Below are positions 8,148 to 19,069 of a stretch of DNA of 64,000 nt, in pieces. Source of the DNA: Gelidibacter algens (GTDB taxonomy: Bacteria; Bacteroidota; Bacteroidia; Flavobacteriales; Flavobacteriaceae); the NCBI RefSeq assembly GCF_001678675.1, contig NZ_LZRN01000007.1:62001-126000 (forward strand). The letters run 5' to 3'. A program made the position numbers and the translations under genes. The notes below the pieces were generated by a model. The model ran no database searches. It was not told where the DNA came from and saw only the letters and a program-made list of their open reading frames with translations. Position 1 is the stretch's first letter, and every line of letters begins with the position of its first letter.

Positions 8148-9934
8148 TATTGGGTAATGTTAATTAATTTGCGACGGTACATGGTGAGCAGTTTCGATTT
8201 TGATATAAAACCGACATAAATGCCATCATCCACCACGGGTAAATTCCAAGCATCGCTGTCTTGAAACTTTTTCATTATTTCAGTCATTTTATCCTTTTTG
8301 ATGTCGATGGTATCGGGTGGTGCTTGCATCACATCACGGGCATAAACTTCAGTGTAAAGAGATTGGTCAAACATGATAGGACGTATGTCATCAAGCAGAA
8401 TAATCCCTTTTAGCTTATTGGATTTATCGTCTACTACCGGAAAGATATTTCGGTTTGATTTGATGACTGCTTCATGCACAATTTCGCCTAAAGTCATCGA
8501 GGTTGTAATTTTTATAAAATTGGTCTCCACAACTTTATTGATATCCATTAAGGTCAATACCGCATGATCTTTATTATGGGTTATCAGTTCACCTTTTCTA
8601 CCCAGCTCCATAGTATAAACGGAATGAGGATGGAAATATTTGGTAATCCCGAAAGATATGGCCGCCGTAAGCATTAACGGAATAAAAAGCTCATAGCCTC
8701 CAGTAACTTCTGCAATCAAGAAAATTGCCGTTAAGGGCGCATGGAGCACACCCGCCATCAAGCCTGCCATTCCTACCAAAGTAAAATTACTTTCGGAAAC
8801 CGGATAATCTGTAAACCCGCTATGATTGATGAGTTTTGCAAAACAGTTACCCATAATGCTTCCCATGAACAGTGTTGGTGCAAAAATACCTCCAACACCA
8901 CCAGCACCAAAGGTAAGCGCACTCGCAATAATTTTAAAAAATACCAATCCCGCCAAAAGTAAAATAACAATCCAGGTATTGTCTAAATTGAGATCCAAAA
9001 AATTATTTTGTAATGCTTTTTCATGATTTCCTGCAATCAAATTATTGATCACCTCAAAACCTTCGCCATATAAGGGCGGAATAAAATAAATTAAAACGCC
9101 AAGCAGGGAGCCACCAATCACTAATTTTTTTATTGGCGAATCAATACGATCGAACAAGCGTTGGATGCGATCATAAACTTCAGTAAAATATATGGATGTA
9201 AATGCTGCAACGACTCCTAAAAGCAGATAAAACGGAGCGTCAGACAGTTTAAAACCTTCCTCAAGGCTAAACGGCAGCAGCACATCATTCCCTAGAAAAA
9301 AATAAGAGGTCAAAATTGCAGACAATGAAGCCAATAACAACGGCAGCATGGAGGCAATGGTCAGATCTAAACTGAATACTTCAATAGCAAAAATAATAGC
9401 TGCAATAGGCGCTTTAAAAATTGAGGACATGGCCCCGGCGGCGGCGCAACCAATCAATAAATTACGCGTGGTTTGGTTGACGTGAAATAAGCGTGCAATA
9501 TTGGAGCTTATGGCAGCACCAGTAGCCACGGTAGGCCCTTCCAGTCCTACAGAACCACCAAAACCGACGGTGAGTGGTGCGGTTAAAATGGACCCAAACA
9601 TTTGATAGCGTTTCATGATGCCTTTACGCTTGGATATAGAAAATAATGTTGATGGGATGCCGTGACTTACTTTATGCCTGATCACATACTTCATGACGAG
9701 GTACACCAAGGTCAGACCAATAATGGGAAACAAAAAATAGAACGCTTCATGGTAATAACGTACCAATTGGCCTTCCATAATATGTTGGATAAAATGCGTT
9801 AGGTTTTTTAGAACAACCGCACCAACACCTGAAGTAAAGCCTACCAAAATACTTAAAATGGCCACAAACTGGTTGTGGGAGATGTATTTTGCTCTCCAGA
9901 TTAAGAGTTGCTTAAAAAGCGGTTGTTTCGGCAT
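8147..9934 (-). CDS. CLC-family chloride channel/transporter with C-terminal CBS pair
   Basis: 595 residues. The membrane part carries the chloride-site motifs SHGIP (residues 90-94), GGSVGLEGP with the gating glutamate at 132, and GVGGIFAPTLFMG. Two CBS modules fill the last ~140 residues (TSMTLGEIVHEAVIKSN..., VMQAPPDTIDIKKDKMTEIM) and probably sense nucleotides. At the position of the inner proton glutamate of E. coli ClC-ec1 (Glu203) the sequence reads IEV, that is valine 186, as in animal channel-type CLCs. That makes strict 2:1 chloride/proton exchange uncertain, so the protein may be a channel, a fluoride/chloride transporter or an atypical exchanger. It shares an operon with the 77-residue protein. 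Confidence 0.93.
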   Translation of the reverse strand: MPKQPLFKQLLIWRAKYISHNQFVAILSILVGFTSGVGAVVLKNLTHFIQHIMEGQLVRYYHEAFYFLFPIIGLTLVYLVMKYVIRHKVSHGIPSTLFSISKRKGIMKRYQMFGSILTAPLTVGFGGSVGLEGPTVATGAAISSNIARLFHVNQTTRNLLIGCAAAGAMSSIFKAPIAAIIFAIEVFSLDLTIASMLPLLLASLSAILTSYFFLGNDVLLPFSLEEGFKLSDAPFYLLLGVVAAFTSIYFTEVYDRIQRLFDRIDSPIKKLVIGGSLLGVLIYFIPPLYGEGFEVINNLIAGNHEKALQNNFLDLNLDNTWIVILLLAGLVFFKIIASALTFGAGGVGGIFAPTLFMGSIMGNCFAKLINHSGFTDYPVSESNFTLVGMAGLMAGVLHAPLTAIFLIAEVTGGYELFIPLMLTAAISFGITKYFHPHSVYTMELGRKGELITHNKDHAVLTLMDINKVVETNFIKITTSMTLGEIVHEAVIKSNRNIFPVVDDKSNKLKGIILLDDIRPIMFDQSLYTEVYARDVMQAPPDTIDIKKDKMTEIMKKFQDSDAWNLPVVDDGIYVGFISKSKLLTMYRRKLINITQ

Positions 9935-9956
9935 ATTTAAATCTACTAAAAAATTT

Positions 9957-9976
9957 GTCCCGATGGCTATCGGGAC
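9957..9976 (-). terminator. Rho-independent terminator of aspS
   Basis: A perfect inverted repeat GTCCCGAT/ATCGGGAC with a 4-base loop lies 12 bases after the aspS stop. On the minus strand it is followed by AAATTTTTTAG, so the polarity fits aspS. It sits between aspS and the CLC gene, separating their transcription. Confidence 0.8.
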
Positions 9977-9988
9977 ATGGTTTAAATA

Positions 9989-11746
9989 TTATTGAGATTT
10001 GAGATTAAGTTTCAAACTCAGTTCTTCAAGTTGTTTATCATCAATTGGTGCAGGTGCGTCAATCATCACATCGCGACCGGCATTGTTTTTTGGGAATGCT
10101 ATAAAATCACGAATGGTTTCCTGCCCGCCCAAAATAGCCACCAATCTGTCCAATCCAAATGCCAATCCACCATGCGGCGGTGCGCCATATTGAAAGGCAT
10201 TCATTAAAAACCCGAATTGTGCTTCGGCTTGTTCAGGTGTGAATCCTAAATAGTCAAACATCAGGGCTTGGGTCTTTTTATCATGAATTCTGATAGATCC
10301 ACCACCTATTTCGTTTCCGTTCAATACCAAATCGTAAGCGTTTGCTTTAACGGCGCCAGGATCAGTTTTTAAAAGTTCCAATTGTCCTGGTTTTGGTGAG
10401 GTAAACGGATGGTGCATGGCGTGGTAGCGCTTTGTGTCTTCATCCCATTCCAAAAGTGGAAAATCGACAACCCATAAGGGTGCAAATTCTTTAGGATTGC
10501 GCAAACCTAAACGGGTTGCCAATTCCATACGCAAGGCACTCAATTGCGTTCTTACTTTATGCGCATCTCCTGAAAGTACACAAATTAGATCACCAGGTTT
10601 TGCGCCTGTGGCTTCGGCCCATGTTGCCAAATCGTCTTGATCATAAAATTTGTCGACAGAAGATTTAAAGCTGCCATCGTCATTATAACGTGCGTAAACC
10701 ATGCCTAAAGCACCAATTTGCGGACGCTTTACCCAATCAATCAATTGGTCAATTTCTTTACGTGTATAAGTGTTTCCACCAGGAACAGCAATACCCACTA
10801 CTAATTCAGCGGTGTTGAAAACACCAAAATCTTTGTGTTGTGCTACTTGGTTCAATTCTCCAAACGCCATCCCAAATCGAATGTCTGGTTTGTCGTTGCC
10901 ATACTTTTGCATCGCCTCGTCATAGGTCATGCGTGGGAATTTTTCAATTTCAACCCCATTGACTTCTTTTAGGAGGTGACGTGTCAAGCCTTCAAAAGCA
11001 TTCAAGATATCTTCTTGCTCAACAAATGCCATTTCACAGTCAATTTGAGTGAATTCTGGTTGTCTGTCGGCACGTAAATCTTCATCGCGAAAACACTTTA
11101 CAATCTGGAAATATTTATCCATACCACCAACCATCAACAATTGTTTGAAGGTTTGCGGACTCTGCGGAAGCGCATAAAACTGACCTGAATTCATACGGCT
11201 TGGTACCACAAAATCGCGGGCCCCTTCTGGTGTTGACTTGATCAAATATGGCGTTTCAACTTCTATAAAACCTTCGTTTGATAAATAGTTTCTTACTTCT
11301 TGTGCTACTTTGGCTCTAAAGATCAAACTGTTTTTTACAGGATTTCTTCGGATGTCCAAATAGCGGTATTTCATACGGAGTTCTTCACCGCCATCGGTTT
11401 CATCTTCAATTGTAAATGGCGGGAGTAGAGCCGAGTTTAGAATTGTCAATTCAGAAACCAAAATTTCAATATCACCAGTGGCCATGTTGGGATTTTTAGA
11501 TGTACGTTCAATGACAGTTCCTTTAACCTGAATCACGAATTCACGTCCCAAATTTTGAGCTTGCGCCATCAACGCTTTTGGGGTACGCTCCTCATCAAAA
11601 ACAAGTTGCGTAATCCCGTATCGGTCGCGTAAATCCACCCAAAGTACAAATCCTTTATCGCGGCTCTTTTGTACCCAACCTGAAAGTGTGACCTCATTAT
11701 TGATATGTGATGCTCTTAACTCACCACAATTGTGACTTCTGTACAT
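9989..11746 (-). CDS. aspS: Aspartyl-tRNA synthetase
   Basis: 585 residues, the length of a bacterial-type enzyme with the GAD insertion. The N-terminal OB-fold anticodon domain ([21 protein letters not shown]) is followed by class II motif 2 ([21 protein letters not shown]). Motif 3 is at the C-terminus ([16 protein letters not shown]). It charges tRNA-Asp with aspartate in the cytoplasm. A possible tRNA-Asn mischarging role depends on whether asparaginyl-tRNA synthetase exists elsewhere. It is transcribed on its own and ends at a clear terminator. Confidence 0.97.
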   Translation of the reverse strand: MYRSHNCGELRASHINNEVTLSGWVQKSRDKGFVLWVDLRDRYGITQLVFDEERTPKALMAQAQNLGREFVIQVKGTVIERTSKNPNMATGDIEILVSELTILNSALLPPFTIEDETDGGEELRMKYRYLDIRRNPVKNSLIFRAKVAQEVRNYLSNEGFIEVETPYLIKSTPEGARDFVVPSRMNSGQFYALPQSPQTFKQLLMVGGMDKYFQIVKCFRDEDLRADRQPEFTQIDCEMAFVEQEDILNAFEGLTRHLLKEVNGVEIEKFPRMTYDEAMQKYGNDKPDIRFGMAFGELNQVAQHKDFGVFNTAELVVGIAVPGGNTYTRKEIDQLIDWVKRPQIGALGMVYARYNDDGSFKSSVDKFYDQDDLATWAEATGAKPGDLICVLSGDAHKVRTQLSALRMELATRLGLRNPKEFAPLWVVDFPLLEWDEDTKRYHAMHHPFTSPKPGQLELLKTDPGAVKANAYDLVLNGNEIGGGSIRIHDKKTQALMFDYLGFTPEQAEAQFGFLMNAFQYGAPPHGGLAFGLDRLVAILGGQETIRDFIAFPKNNAGRDVMIDAPAPIDDKQLEELSLKLNLKSQ

Positions 11747-11856
11747 AGTATGAAAAATTGAAGTGCAAATTTAATGAAGTTAAATGAGTATCATATGAAA
11801 AGGTTTAACAATTATGGGGGCTTTAAACTTAATACAGGTGATGTGTGAAATACGAA

Positions 11857-11890
11857 AAACACCGCTTTCAATTTGCTGAAAGCGGTGTTT
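11857..11890 (-). terminator. Terminator downstream of nrdA
   Basis: A 14-bp perfect stem (AAACACCGCTTTCA paired with TGAAAGCGGTGTTT) with a 6-base loop, 23 bases after the nrdA stop. There are T-rich flanks on both sides, so it could act in both directions, but only nrdA ends here. Confidence 0.88.
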
Positions 11891-11913
11891 TTTTATAACA
11901 GTTCTTCCTATAA

Positions 11914-14403
11914 TTAGGAGCCACACATGAGGCAATCATCGCCCTCTGCTTCTTTGGCTTGGGCAATTAATGCTTTCATTTCTTCGGTACTCATAGGTTC
12001 TGCTTCAACGGTTTCCTGAGAAAATTTAACTGCTGTTTTTGCAGCTTGTTGTTTTTGTTGCGCAATTAAACTCTCATCCACATCAGCAACTTCAGCAAGT
12101 GCTTCTATTGGTTCGCCTTTTTTTGTATTATCCAATGTGAATTTAATGGCGTCTACAGCACTCTTCGTTCTTAAATAGTACATGCCAGTTTTTAGGCCGC
12201 TTTTCCATGCGTAGAAATGCATTGAGGTCAATTTTGCCATCGTCGCACCTTCCATAAATAAATTCAGTGATTGTGATTGGTCAATAAAATAGCCTCTTTG
12301 ACGCGACATGTCAATAATATCTTTCATGCTCATCTCCCAAACCGTTTTGTAAAGCTCTTTAATGTCTTCTGGAATGTTGTCAATATGTTGGATGGAACCG
12401 TTGGCTCTCATAATATCTTGTTTCAAACCTTCATTCCAAAGCCCTAATTCTACTAAGTCTTCCAATAAATGCTTGTTGACGATAATAAACTCGCCAGAAA
12501 GTACACGACGGGTGTAAATGTTGGAGGTGTAAGGCTCAAAACATTCGTTGTTTCCTAGAATTTGAGACGTACTTGCTGTAGGCATTGGCGCCACCAAAAG
12601 TGAGTTGCGCACCCCATGTTTCTTAACCTCATTGCGGAGCTTTTCCCAATCCCAAGTCCCGCTCAGATCATTGTCATTAATACCCCAGAGGTTGTGTTGA
12701 AATTCGCCGTTGCTTATTGGTGAGCCTTCGTAAGTGGAATAGGGTCCTTCAACTTGTGCCATTTCCATACTTGCCGTCACTGCAGCGTAATAGAGCGTTT
12801 CAAAAATTTCTTGATTTAATTTTTTGGCCGCATCACTTGTAAAAGGCATTCTCAACAAGATAAACGTATCTGCCAAACCTTGTACGCCCAAGCCAATAGG
12901 CCGGTGGCGCAAATTGGAATTTTCAGCCTCTTTGACAGGATAGAAGTTACGGTCAATAACCTTGTTCAAGTTTTTGGTTACACGTTTGGTGATCTTGAAC
13001 AATTCTTTATGATCAAAAGCACCATTTTTCACAAACATTGGTAAGGCGATGGACGCCAAATTACACACTGCAATTTCATCAGGAGAGGTGTACTCCATGA
13101 TTTCAGTACATAAATTTGAAGAACGGATGGTGCCTAGGTTTTTCTGGTTTGATTTTCTGTTGGCCGCATCTTTGTAGAGCATATAAGGAGTGCCCGTTTC
13201 AATTTGCGATTCTAAGATCTTCTCCCAAAGCTCACGTGCCTTGATGGTTTTTCTGCCTTTTCCTTCAGATTCATATTTGATGTAAAGCGCTTCAAATTCT
13301 TCACTGTGAACATCACATAAACCTGCACATTCATTAGGACACATTAAGGTCCATTTCCCATCTTCCTGCACGCGTTCCATAAACAAATCAGAAATCCACA
13401 TCGCGTAAAACAAGTCTCTTGCACGCATTTCTTCTTTTCCGTGGTTCTTTTTCAAATCCAAAAACTCAAAAATATCGGCATGCCAAGTTTCCATATAAAT
13501 AGCGAAACTGCCTTTCCGCTTTCCACCACCCTGATCTACGTAACGTGCCGTATCATTGAACACTTGTAGCATGGGTACAATGCCGTTACTCGTGCCGTTG
13601 GTACCAGCGATGTAACTGCCCGTAGCCCTAACGTTATGGATAGACAAGCCAATACCACCTGCCGACTGTGAGATTTTTGCCGTCTGTTTTAAAGTGTCAT
13701 AAATACCATCAATACTATCATCTTTCATGGTTAAAAGAAAGCATGACGACATTTGTGGTTTTGGGGTGCCGGCGTTGAAAAGTGTAGGTGTAGCGTGTGT
13801 AAAATATTTTTTAGACATGAGCTCATACGTCTCAATGGCAGAGTCAATATCATTAAGGTGGATGCCAATGGCAACGCGCATTAACATATGTTGAGGACGT
13901 TCAGCAATCTTGCCATTTAATTTGAGAAGGTAAGAACGTTCTAAGGTTTTGAAGCCGAAATAATCATAGCCAAAATCGCGATTGTAGATGATTGTAGAAT
14001 CCAATTTCTCTTTGTTTGCCATAATGACGTCGTACACATCATCTGCCAATAAAGGGGACGGCTTTTCGTTTCTTGGGTTGACATACACATATAGATCATG
14101 CATGACCTCACTAAAGCTCTTTTTTGTGTTTTTATGTAGGTTGGATACAGAAATACGTGCCGCCAAACGCGCGTAATCAGGGTGTGCGGTGGTCATGGTT
14201 GCGGCTACTTCAGCTGCAAGATTGTCCAATTCACTTGTAGTCACGCCATCATAAAGTCCTTCAATAACTCTCATGGCAACTTTTACTGGGTCTACCAATT
14301 CATTGAGGCCGTAGCACAATTTTCTCACTCTTGCGGTGATTTTGTCGAACATCATTGGTTCTTTCCTGCCATCTCTTTTTACTACAAACATAGAATTACA
14401 CAT
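11914..14403 (-). CDS. nrdA: Ribonucleoside-diphosphate reductase, alpha subunit (class Ia)
   Basis: 829 residues from the ATG at 14403; an in-frame ATG at 14391 ([12 protein letters not shown] follows) is an equally likely start. An N-terminal ATP-cone (about residues 5-95) implies allosteric activity control by ATP/dATP. The catalytic barrel has the substrate-channel motifs SSNLCTEI and [20 protein letters not shown]. The C-terminal tail ends in CLMC, the redox-active cysteine pair reduced by thioredoxin or glutaredoxin. It reduces NDPs to dNDPs together with NrdB, which is encoded 161 bases upstream in the same direction. The last ~80 residues before the CxxC are a charged flexible linker. 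No inteins or insertions are seen. Confidence 0.97.
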   Translation of the reverse strand: MCNSMFVVKRDGRKEPMMFDKITARVRKLCYGLNELVDPVKVAMRVIEGLYDGVTTSELDNLAAEVAATMTTAHPDYARLAARISVSNLHKNTKKSFSEVMHDLYVYVNPRNEKPSPLLADDVYDVIMANKEKLDSTIIYNRDFGYDYFGFKTLERSYLLKLNGKIAERPQHMLMRVAIGIHLNDIDSAIETYELMSKKYFTHATPTLFNAGTPKPQMSSCFLLTMKDDSIDGIYDTLKQTAKISQSAGGIGLSIHNVRATGSYIAGTNGTSNGIVPMLQVFNDTARYVDQGGGKRKGSFAIYMETWHADIFEFLDLKKNHGKEEMRARDLFYAMWISDLFMERVQEDGKWTLMCPNECAGLCDVHSEEFEALYIKYESEGKGRKTIKARELWEKILESQIETGTPYMLYKDAANRKSNQKNLGTIRSSNLCTEIMEYTSPDEIAVCNLASIALPMFVKNGAFDHKELFKITKRVTKNLNKVIDRNFYPVKEAENSNLRHRPIGLGVQGLADTFILLRMPFTSDAAKKLNQEIFETLYYAAVTASMEMAQVEGPYSTYEGSPISNGEFQHNLWGINDNDLSGTWDWEKLRNEVKKHGVRNSLLVAPMPTASTSQILGNNECFEPYTSNIYTRRVLSGEFIIVNKHLLEDLVELGLWNEGLKQDIMRANGSIQHIDNIPEDIKELYKTVWEMSMKDIIDMSRQRGYFIDQSQSLNLFMEGATMAKLTSMHFYAWKSGLKTGMYYLRTKSAVDAIKFTLDNTKKGEPIEALAEVADVDESLIAQQKQQAAKTAVKFSQETVEAEPMSTEEMKALIAQAKEAEGDDCLMCGS

Positions 14404-14564
14404 TTTAGTTTTCAGTAGCGCCTACTCTGAAAAGTTATTAATAGTTGGTTGATATACTAAAAGACCCATGTCAATTGAAATGGTCTTGATTTTAAAGGTG
14501 AAAAATCCTGTCCTGAAAAGTTTCAGGCCCTTAAATTTGAATCTTTAAAGAGGTTTTGATGCTG

Positions 14565-15545
14565 TTAAAATTCGGCGTCAAAGTTGAATTTGTCTTTCTC
14601 TTCCTCTTTGTTCATGACCCCAGCTTTTTGATATTCAGAGACTCTTTTTTCAAAGAAATTTGTTTTTCCTTGAAGTGAAATCATATCCATAAAATCAAAA
14701 GGATTTGCGGTGTTAAATTCTTTATCACAATCTAATTCAGATAAAAGTCTATCGGTGACAAACTCTAAATATTGAGTCATCAAATTAGAATTCATCCCAA
14801 TCAAACTCGCTGGCAAAGATTCTGTAATAAATTCACGTTCAATATCTAAAGCATCCACAAGAATTTCTCTGATACGTTCTTTTGGGACTTTATTGATGAG
14901 GTGGTGATTGTGCAAATGCACCGCAAAGTCGCAGTGTACGCCTTCATCACGGGAAATTAATTCATTACTAAACGTCAAACCTGGCATCAAGCCACGTTTT
15001 TTTAGCCAAAAGATAGAACAGAAAGCACCTGAGAAGAAAATGCCTTCAACTGCTGCAAAAGCAATCAAACGTTCAGCAAAACTTGGTGAGTCGATCCATT
15101 TCAATGCCCAATCTGCCTTTTTCTTAATCGCAGGGAAGTTGTCTAACGCGTTGAATAATAATCCTTTTTCTTTTTCGTCTTTAACATAAGTGTCAATCAA
15201 TAGCGAGTAGGTTTCACTATGGATGTTCTCCATCATGATTTGGAAACCGTAAAAGAATTTGGCTTCACTGTACTGCACTTCATTGACAAAGTTTTCAGCC
15301 AAATTTTCATTGACAATACCATCGCTAGCTGCAAAGAAGGCTAAGATATGTTTGATAAAATAACGCTCGTCGTCATTTAACTTATTGTTCCAATCTGTAA
15401 GGTCTTGGTGCAGATCAATTTCTTCAGCTGTCCAAAAACTAGCTTCAGATTTTTTATACCACTCCCAAATATCGTGATGTTGGATAGGAAAGATGACAAA
15501 ACGACTTTTGTTTTCTTGCAAAATTGGTTCAGTAGCTTGAGACAT
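14565..15545 (-). CDS. nrdB: Ribonucleoside-diphosphate reductase, beta subunit
   Basis: 326 residues. The di-iron ligands are visible: Asp75 in SDGIVNENL, Glu106 and His109 in [11 protein letters not shown], a later Glu in [10 protein letters not shown], and Glu/His in DEGVHCDF. The radical tyrosine is Tyr113, four residues after His109, so this is a conventional tyrosyl-radical class Ia subunit. It acts with NrdA. The order nrdB then nrdA is usual in Bacteroidota. Between them is a small perfect hairpin (CCTGAAA-AG-TTTCAGG, 14512-14527) without a strong T-run, which might set their expression ratio. Confidence 0.97.
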   Translation of the reverse strand: MSQATEPILQENKSRFVIFPIQHHDIWEWYKKSEASFWTAEEIDLHQDLTDWNNKLNDDERYFIKHILAFFAASDGIVNENLAENFVNEVQYSEAKFFYGFQIMMENIHSETYSLLIDTYVKDEKEKGLLFNALDNFPAIKKKADWALKWIDSPSFAERLIAFAAVEGIFFSGAFCSIFWLKKRGLMPGLTFSNELISRDEGVHCDFAVHLHNHHLINKVPKERIREILVDALDIEREFITESLPASLIGMNSNLMTQYLEFVTDRLLSELDCDKEFNTANPFDFMDMISLQGKTNFFEKRVSEYQKAGVMNKEEEKDKFNFDAEF

Positions 15546-15836
15546 TATTGTGTTTGTTTTTTGTGAAATATGAGACGAAATTTTTACTGTAATCTGGAAC
15601 TAACAAAGATTGAAAAATGAGACTGGAAATGAAAGGTATATTTATAAACATTGTCAACAAGTTTTTAACAAACCCGATAAATTTTCACTTTAGAAAGAGG
15701 TTTTATTGTAAATATTTCTTATTGAAAATCAGATTGTTATAAAACAAAAATGCTTGTATGCCTTATAAACACAAGGAAGGTTATTTGGGGGTTTTATGGA
15801 TTGATGCGTAGGATTTGCTTAGGGTTTTAAAACATA

Positions 15837-15866
15837 AAAAAGGAACGTTGAATGACGTTCCTTTTT
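15837..15866. terminator. Orphan terminator hairpin 1
   Basis: 12-bp perfect stem AAAAAGGAACGT / ACGTTCCTTTTT with a 6-base loop. T-runs flank it on both strands, so direction cannot be assigned. No annotated gene reads into it. Confidence 0.65.
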
Positions 15867-15936
15867 CCCCAATAATTAAATTAACTAACTAAAATTATTC
15901 TCCACACAATGTGATGATCTGGAATTCTTTTTTTTG

Positions 15937-15964
15937 AAAAAGTCAGGGTTGCCCCTGACTTTTT
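15937..15964. terminator. Orphan terminator hairpin 2
   Basis: 12-bp perfect stem AAAAAGTCAGGG / CCCTGACTTTTT with loop TTGC, preceded by a run of T. It is 70 bases from hairpin 1 and, like it, lies between two outward-pointing genes. Confidence 0.65.
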
Positions 15965-16259
15965 ATTGATTAATAGCATTTAATCTAAAAGTGAATCCCC
16001 ACGATCACCTTTTGTTATGGGTAAAATAAATCCCTGATCAAATATCCCAAATAATATGTCTGTAATGGTAGACTGTTGTATGGTTGGTATCAAAAAATGT
16101 ATAGTTGGTAATTCTTACACAAATGCGCGTTACGATAATAAGTGTCATGTTTTCAGAGTATTATAAAAGAGAATTATAAAATGGGCGCGTTATACAGGAA
16201 ATTCTGCTAATCATACATATTTGTTTAAATTTCATGCGTAATAGTATTATATTTAAATT

Positions 16260-17108
16260 ATGGTAAAAGCTGTAATTGTTGATGATGAACCTAAGGCTAT
16301 CCAGAGTCTCACATGGGAGCTTTCAAACTTTAGTAATGACATTGATGTTATCAAAACCTTTACTAGTCCGGAAGATGCCATTGATTATTTGGATAATAAT
16401 GCCCTTGACTGTTTGTTTTTGGACATTCAAATGCCAACAATGGACGGGTTTCAGTTTTTGGGGAAACTCACTAATAAAGATTTTGCGGTGGTCATTACCA
16501 CGGCTTACAATGAATTTGCAATAAAGGCCATGAAACATGAGGCCATTGATTATTTGTTGAAGCCCATAGATTCTGATGACCTACAGGAAACCATTAAAAA
16601 GATCAAAAAGTATAATTCTAAAATGAGCAGTTCAACTAAAATTGAAGAGGTACTTCTTAATTTTAACTCAAAGTTTGATCCAAAGAAAATTACCATTAAC
16701 ACTGATGGTAAACTTATTTTCTTGGATGCTGAAGAAATCTTGTTTGTTGAATCTGACGGAAATTACTGTACCATCATCATGGAGAATTCCCAAAAAATTG
16801 TAATTACAAAGAAATTGAAAGAAATGAATACGATTCTGCCAGAAAATCAGTTTTTCAGAATTCATAATTCTTACATCATCAATTTGAAAAAAATAAAAGA
16901 ATTCATAAAGAGTGAAGGTTACGTGATCATGGAATCAAACCATAGGATTCCTGTAGCAAGACAACGAAAATCTGACTTTTTAGTAAAAGTTATAACCCAT
17001 GCACCCTATTCGACTAAAACAGAGAGCACTTTTAAAAGAGCCTCTCAGCCTTTGTATACTCTTGTTGATGTTTTTTTGTGCCTACAATACATTTCAGGCG
17101 CAAAATGA
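16260..17108 (+). CDS. LytTR-family response regulator
   Basis: 282 residues. The receiver domain (1-120) has the acidic pocket DDE, the phospho-acceptor Asp in FLDIQMP, and the conserved Lys in LLKPID. The LytTR DNA-binding domain (about 140-245) shows EILFVESDGNYCTI and FFRIHNSYIINL. Family members normally end soon after the motif seen here as ARQRKSDFLVKV. The last ~36 residues are read from DNA that also encodes the start of the downstream kinase in another frame, so this tail is probably a by-product of the overlap. The regulator should be phosphorylated by that kinase. Confidence 0.93.
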   Translation: MVKAVIVDDEPKAIQSLTWELSNFSNDIDVIKTFTSPEDAIDYLDNNALDCLFLDIQMPTMDGFQFLGKLTNKDFAVVITTAYNEFAIKAMKHEAIDYLLKPIDSDDLQETIKKIKKYNSKMSSSTKIEEVLLNFNSKFDPKKITINTDGKLIFLDAEEILFVESDGNYCTIIMENSQKIVITKKLKEMNTILPENQFFRIHNSYIINLKKIKEFIKSEGYVIMESNHRIPVARQRKSDFLVKVITHAPYSTKTESTFKRASQPLYTLVDVFLCLQYISGAK

Positions 17109-18990
17109 AAAACCTAGTGATTTTGACAATACCTTGAAAAATTTACAAGGTTTTTGGCCCAAAAAACACCAAACCATAGATTCAATATTTTCTAGGTTTG
17201 ACAGTGACAGTTTGGCCTTGAAGGATCTAATTATAAAGTCAGGAAAAGCTGATGCTTTGGAGGTAGAGAGTTATGCGCTGAACAAATTGGGAGAAATTTA
17301 TAGAAATATTCCTTCTTATGATGCTGCTCTCGAAGCACATTTTAAAGCCGAAAAATTAGCACAACAAGCTAAAAATATTCCCTTGGAAGTCATCAGTCTC
17401 AATATGATTGGTGTGGTTTACAGGCGCATGGATTTGATAAAACCTGCTCTAGATTACCATAAGAAAGCTCTGGATATTGCAAACTCGGTCAAAGATCCGT
17501 CTCAAGAATTAAAGTCAAGTATCGCTGTATCTCAAAATAGTATGGGGAATATATACTTGACCTTAAAGCAGTATGATCTTGCTGTTGAACAATTTGAGAA
17601 GTCGTTGATTATTGAAAAACAATATGGGAACAAGTTAGGTTTAGCTATTAATTATCATAATTTAGGATATGCTGATGAGGCCAAAGGACTTCTGGATCTG
17701 GCTTTAGAAAACTACAAACGGTCTTTGGATTATAATGAGCAAATCAATTCTGAAGTTGGCCGCGTGATTTGTTTTATTAGTATAGGGCAGGTTTATATAA
17801 AACAAGAAAAATACAATGATGCTAAAGTTATAATTGAAGAGGCGCTAAAGAAGGCGCTTCTATTGGGAGATCAATTTTATATTTCTTATGCTTACATTAA
17901 TTTGGGGTGGGCACAAAAGGAACTGAACATGGATGAGGAGGCAGAGTTCAATCTTAAGAAAGGTCTGGAAGTTTCTGAAACCTACGGATTAAAAACCTCC
18001 ATAGTTGATGCGCACAAGCATCTTTCTGATTTTTATAAAAAACAGAATGATTTCAAAACGTCTTTATTTCATTATAAGGAAGCGATTGAGCTAGAAAAGA
18101 CCATTTTCACCGAGCGTAATATGCAGTATGTGAGTGATATTATTGTTCAATATGAAAATGAAGCCAAGAACAATCAAATTATACAACTTGCCAATGAAAA
18201 TGAATTGGTAAAATCAAAGATGCAGCGCAACCAAACTATTTTTTGGTTTGCAATCTTAGCCTTAGTCATAACAGCGGGAATCATGATTGCTATTAACAGA
18301 AACAGACAACTTAGGCATGAAAAGCAAATTTTGACTTTGGAGCAGGACATGTTAAGAAGCCAGATGAACCCTCATTTTATCTTCAATTCATTAAACTCCA
18401 TTAAGCTCTATATCATCAATAATGAGAAAGAAAATGCGGTGTATTATCTTAATAAGTTTTCAAAGTTTATCAGAAAAATCCTGATAGCCTCTACTGAAAA
18501 GGAAATTTCTTTAGAAGATGAATTGGACACCATGCAGCTTTACATGAACATTGAGAATATTCGTTTTTCAAACGATATTAATTTTACGGTAGACGTAGCC
18601 CCTGGAATCAATACCTCAAACATTCGCGTGCCCTCACTCATTTTGCAGCCGTTTCTTGAAAATGCGCTCTGGCATGGACTTTCATCTAAAAAGGAAGATA
18701 AACAAATTGAACTGAAAGTTTATAAAGACACAGATGCGTTTATTACAATTTCCATCACTGATAATGGTATTGGCAGAAAAGCTTCAGAAAGTATAAACCG
18801 TGACAGAATCATAAAGAGAAAATCAGTTGGTCTGACCATTACCAAAGCGCGATTGACCAATTTCTCAAAAAGGTTTACCGCAGACTACAAAATGGAGATT
18901 GAGGATTTATATGACGACCAAAATGTACCCGTAGGGACTAAGGTTGTGGTTGCCATACCAATTCACAGTAACAGTTTAAAGACTGCTTAA
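16999..18990 (+). CDS. TPR-containing sensor histidine kinase, LytS/YehU-like
   Basis: 663 residues. After a signal peptide (CILLLMFFCAYNTFQAQ) there is an extracytoplasmic region of about 350 residues made of TPR repeats (for example LTLKQYDLAVEQFEKSLII). One membrane span follows (IFWFAILALVITAGIMIAI). The cytoplasmic part has the His_kinase motif QMNPHFIFNSLNSIKLY, with the phospho-accepting His after NP, and an ATP-binding domain (ILQPFLENALWHGL, ITDNGIGRK). It is the cognate partner of the LytTR regulator, with which it overlaps by 110 bases. The start ATG at 16999 is needed to keep the signal peptide. The stimulus is unknown. Confidence 0.93.
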   Translation: MHPIRLKQRALLKEPLSLCILLLMFFCAYNTFQAQNEKPSDFDNTLKNLQGFWPKKHQTIDSIFSRFDSDSLALKDLIIKSGKADALEVESYALNKLGEIYRNIPSYDAALEAHFKAEKLAQQAKNIPLEVISLNMIGVVYRRMDLIKPALDYHKKALDIANSVKDPSQELKSSIAVSQNSMGNIYLTLKQYDLAVEQFEKSLIIEKQYGNKLGLAINYHNLGYADEAKGLLDLALENYKRSLDYNEQINSEVGRVICFISIGQVYIKQEKYNDAKVIIEEALKKALLLGDQFYISYAYINLGWAQKELNMDEEAEFNLKKGLEVSETYGLKTSIVDAHKHLSDFYKKQNDFKTSLFHYKEAIELEKTIFTERNMQYVSDIIVQYENEAKNNQIIQLANENELVKSKMQRNQTIFWFAILALVITAGIMIAINRNRQLRHEKQILTLEQDMLRSQMNPHFIFNSLNSIKLYIINNEKENAVYYLNKFSKFIRKILIASTEKEISLEDELDTMQLYMNIENIRFSNDINFTVDVAPGINTSNIRVPSLILQPFLENALWHGLSSKKEDKQIELKVYKDTDAFITISITDNGIGRKASESINRDRIIKRKSVGLTITKARLTNFSKRFTADYKMEIEDLYDDQNVPVGTKVVVAIPIHSNSLKTA

Positions 18991-19069
18991 TTGTTTTGAG
19001 TAGCATAAAATAGATGACTCCAAAGAAGTACTAGTTGGAGAAGTCTTTATAAGTGTACTAAAAATAAGA

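Larger units (their letters stand above)
15546..16259. other. Divergent intergenic region of 714 bases with two orphan terminators
   Basis: The region holds the nrdB and lytTR upstream sequences. It also contains two perfect terminator-like hairpins that belong to neither neighbour, because both genes point outward. A 26-codon frame (plus strand, 15750-15830, ATG to TAA) ends 7 bases before the first hairpin. It is short, has no homologue I know, and could be chance. The hairpins suggest at least one unannotated short transcript here. Confidence 0.5.
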
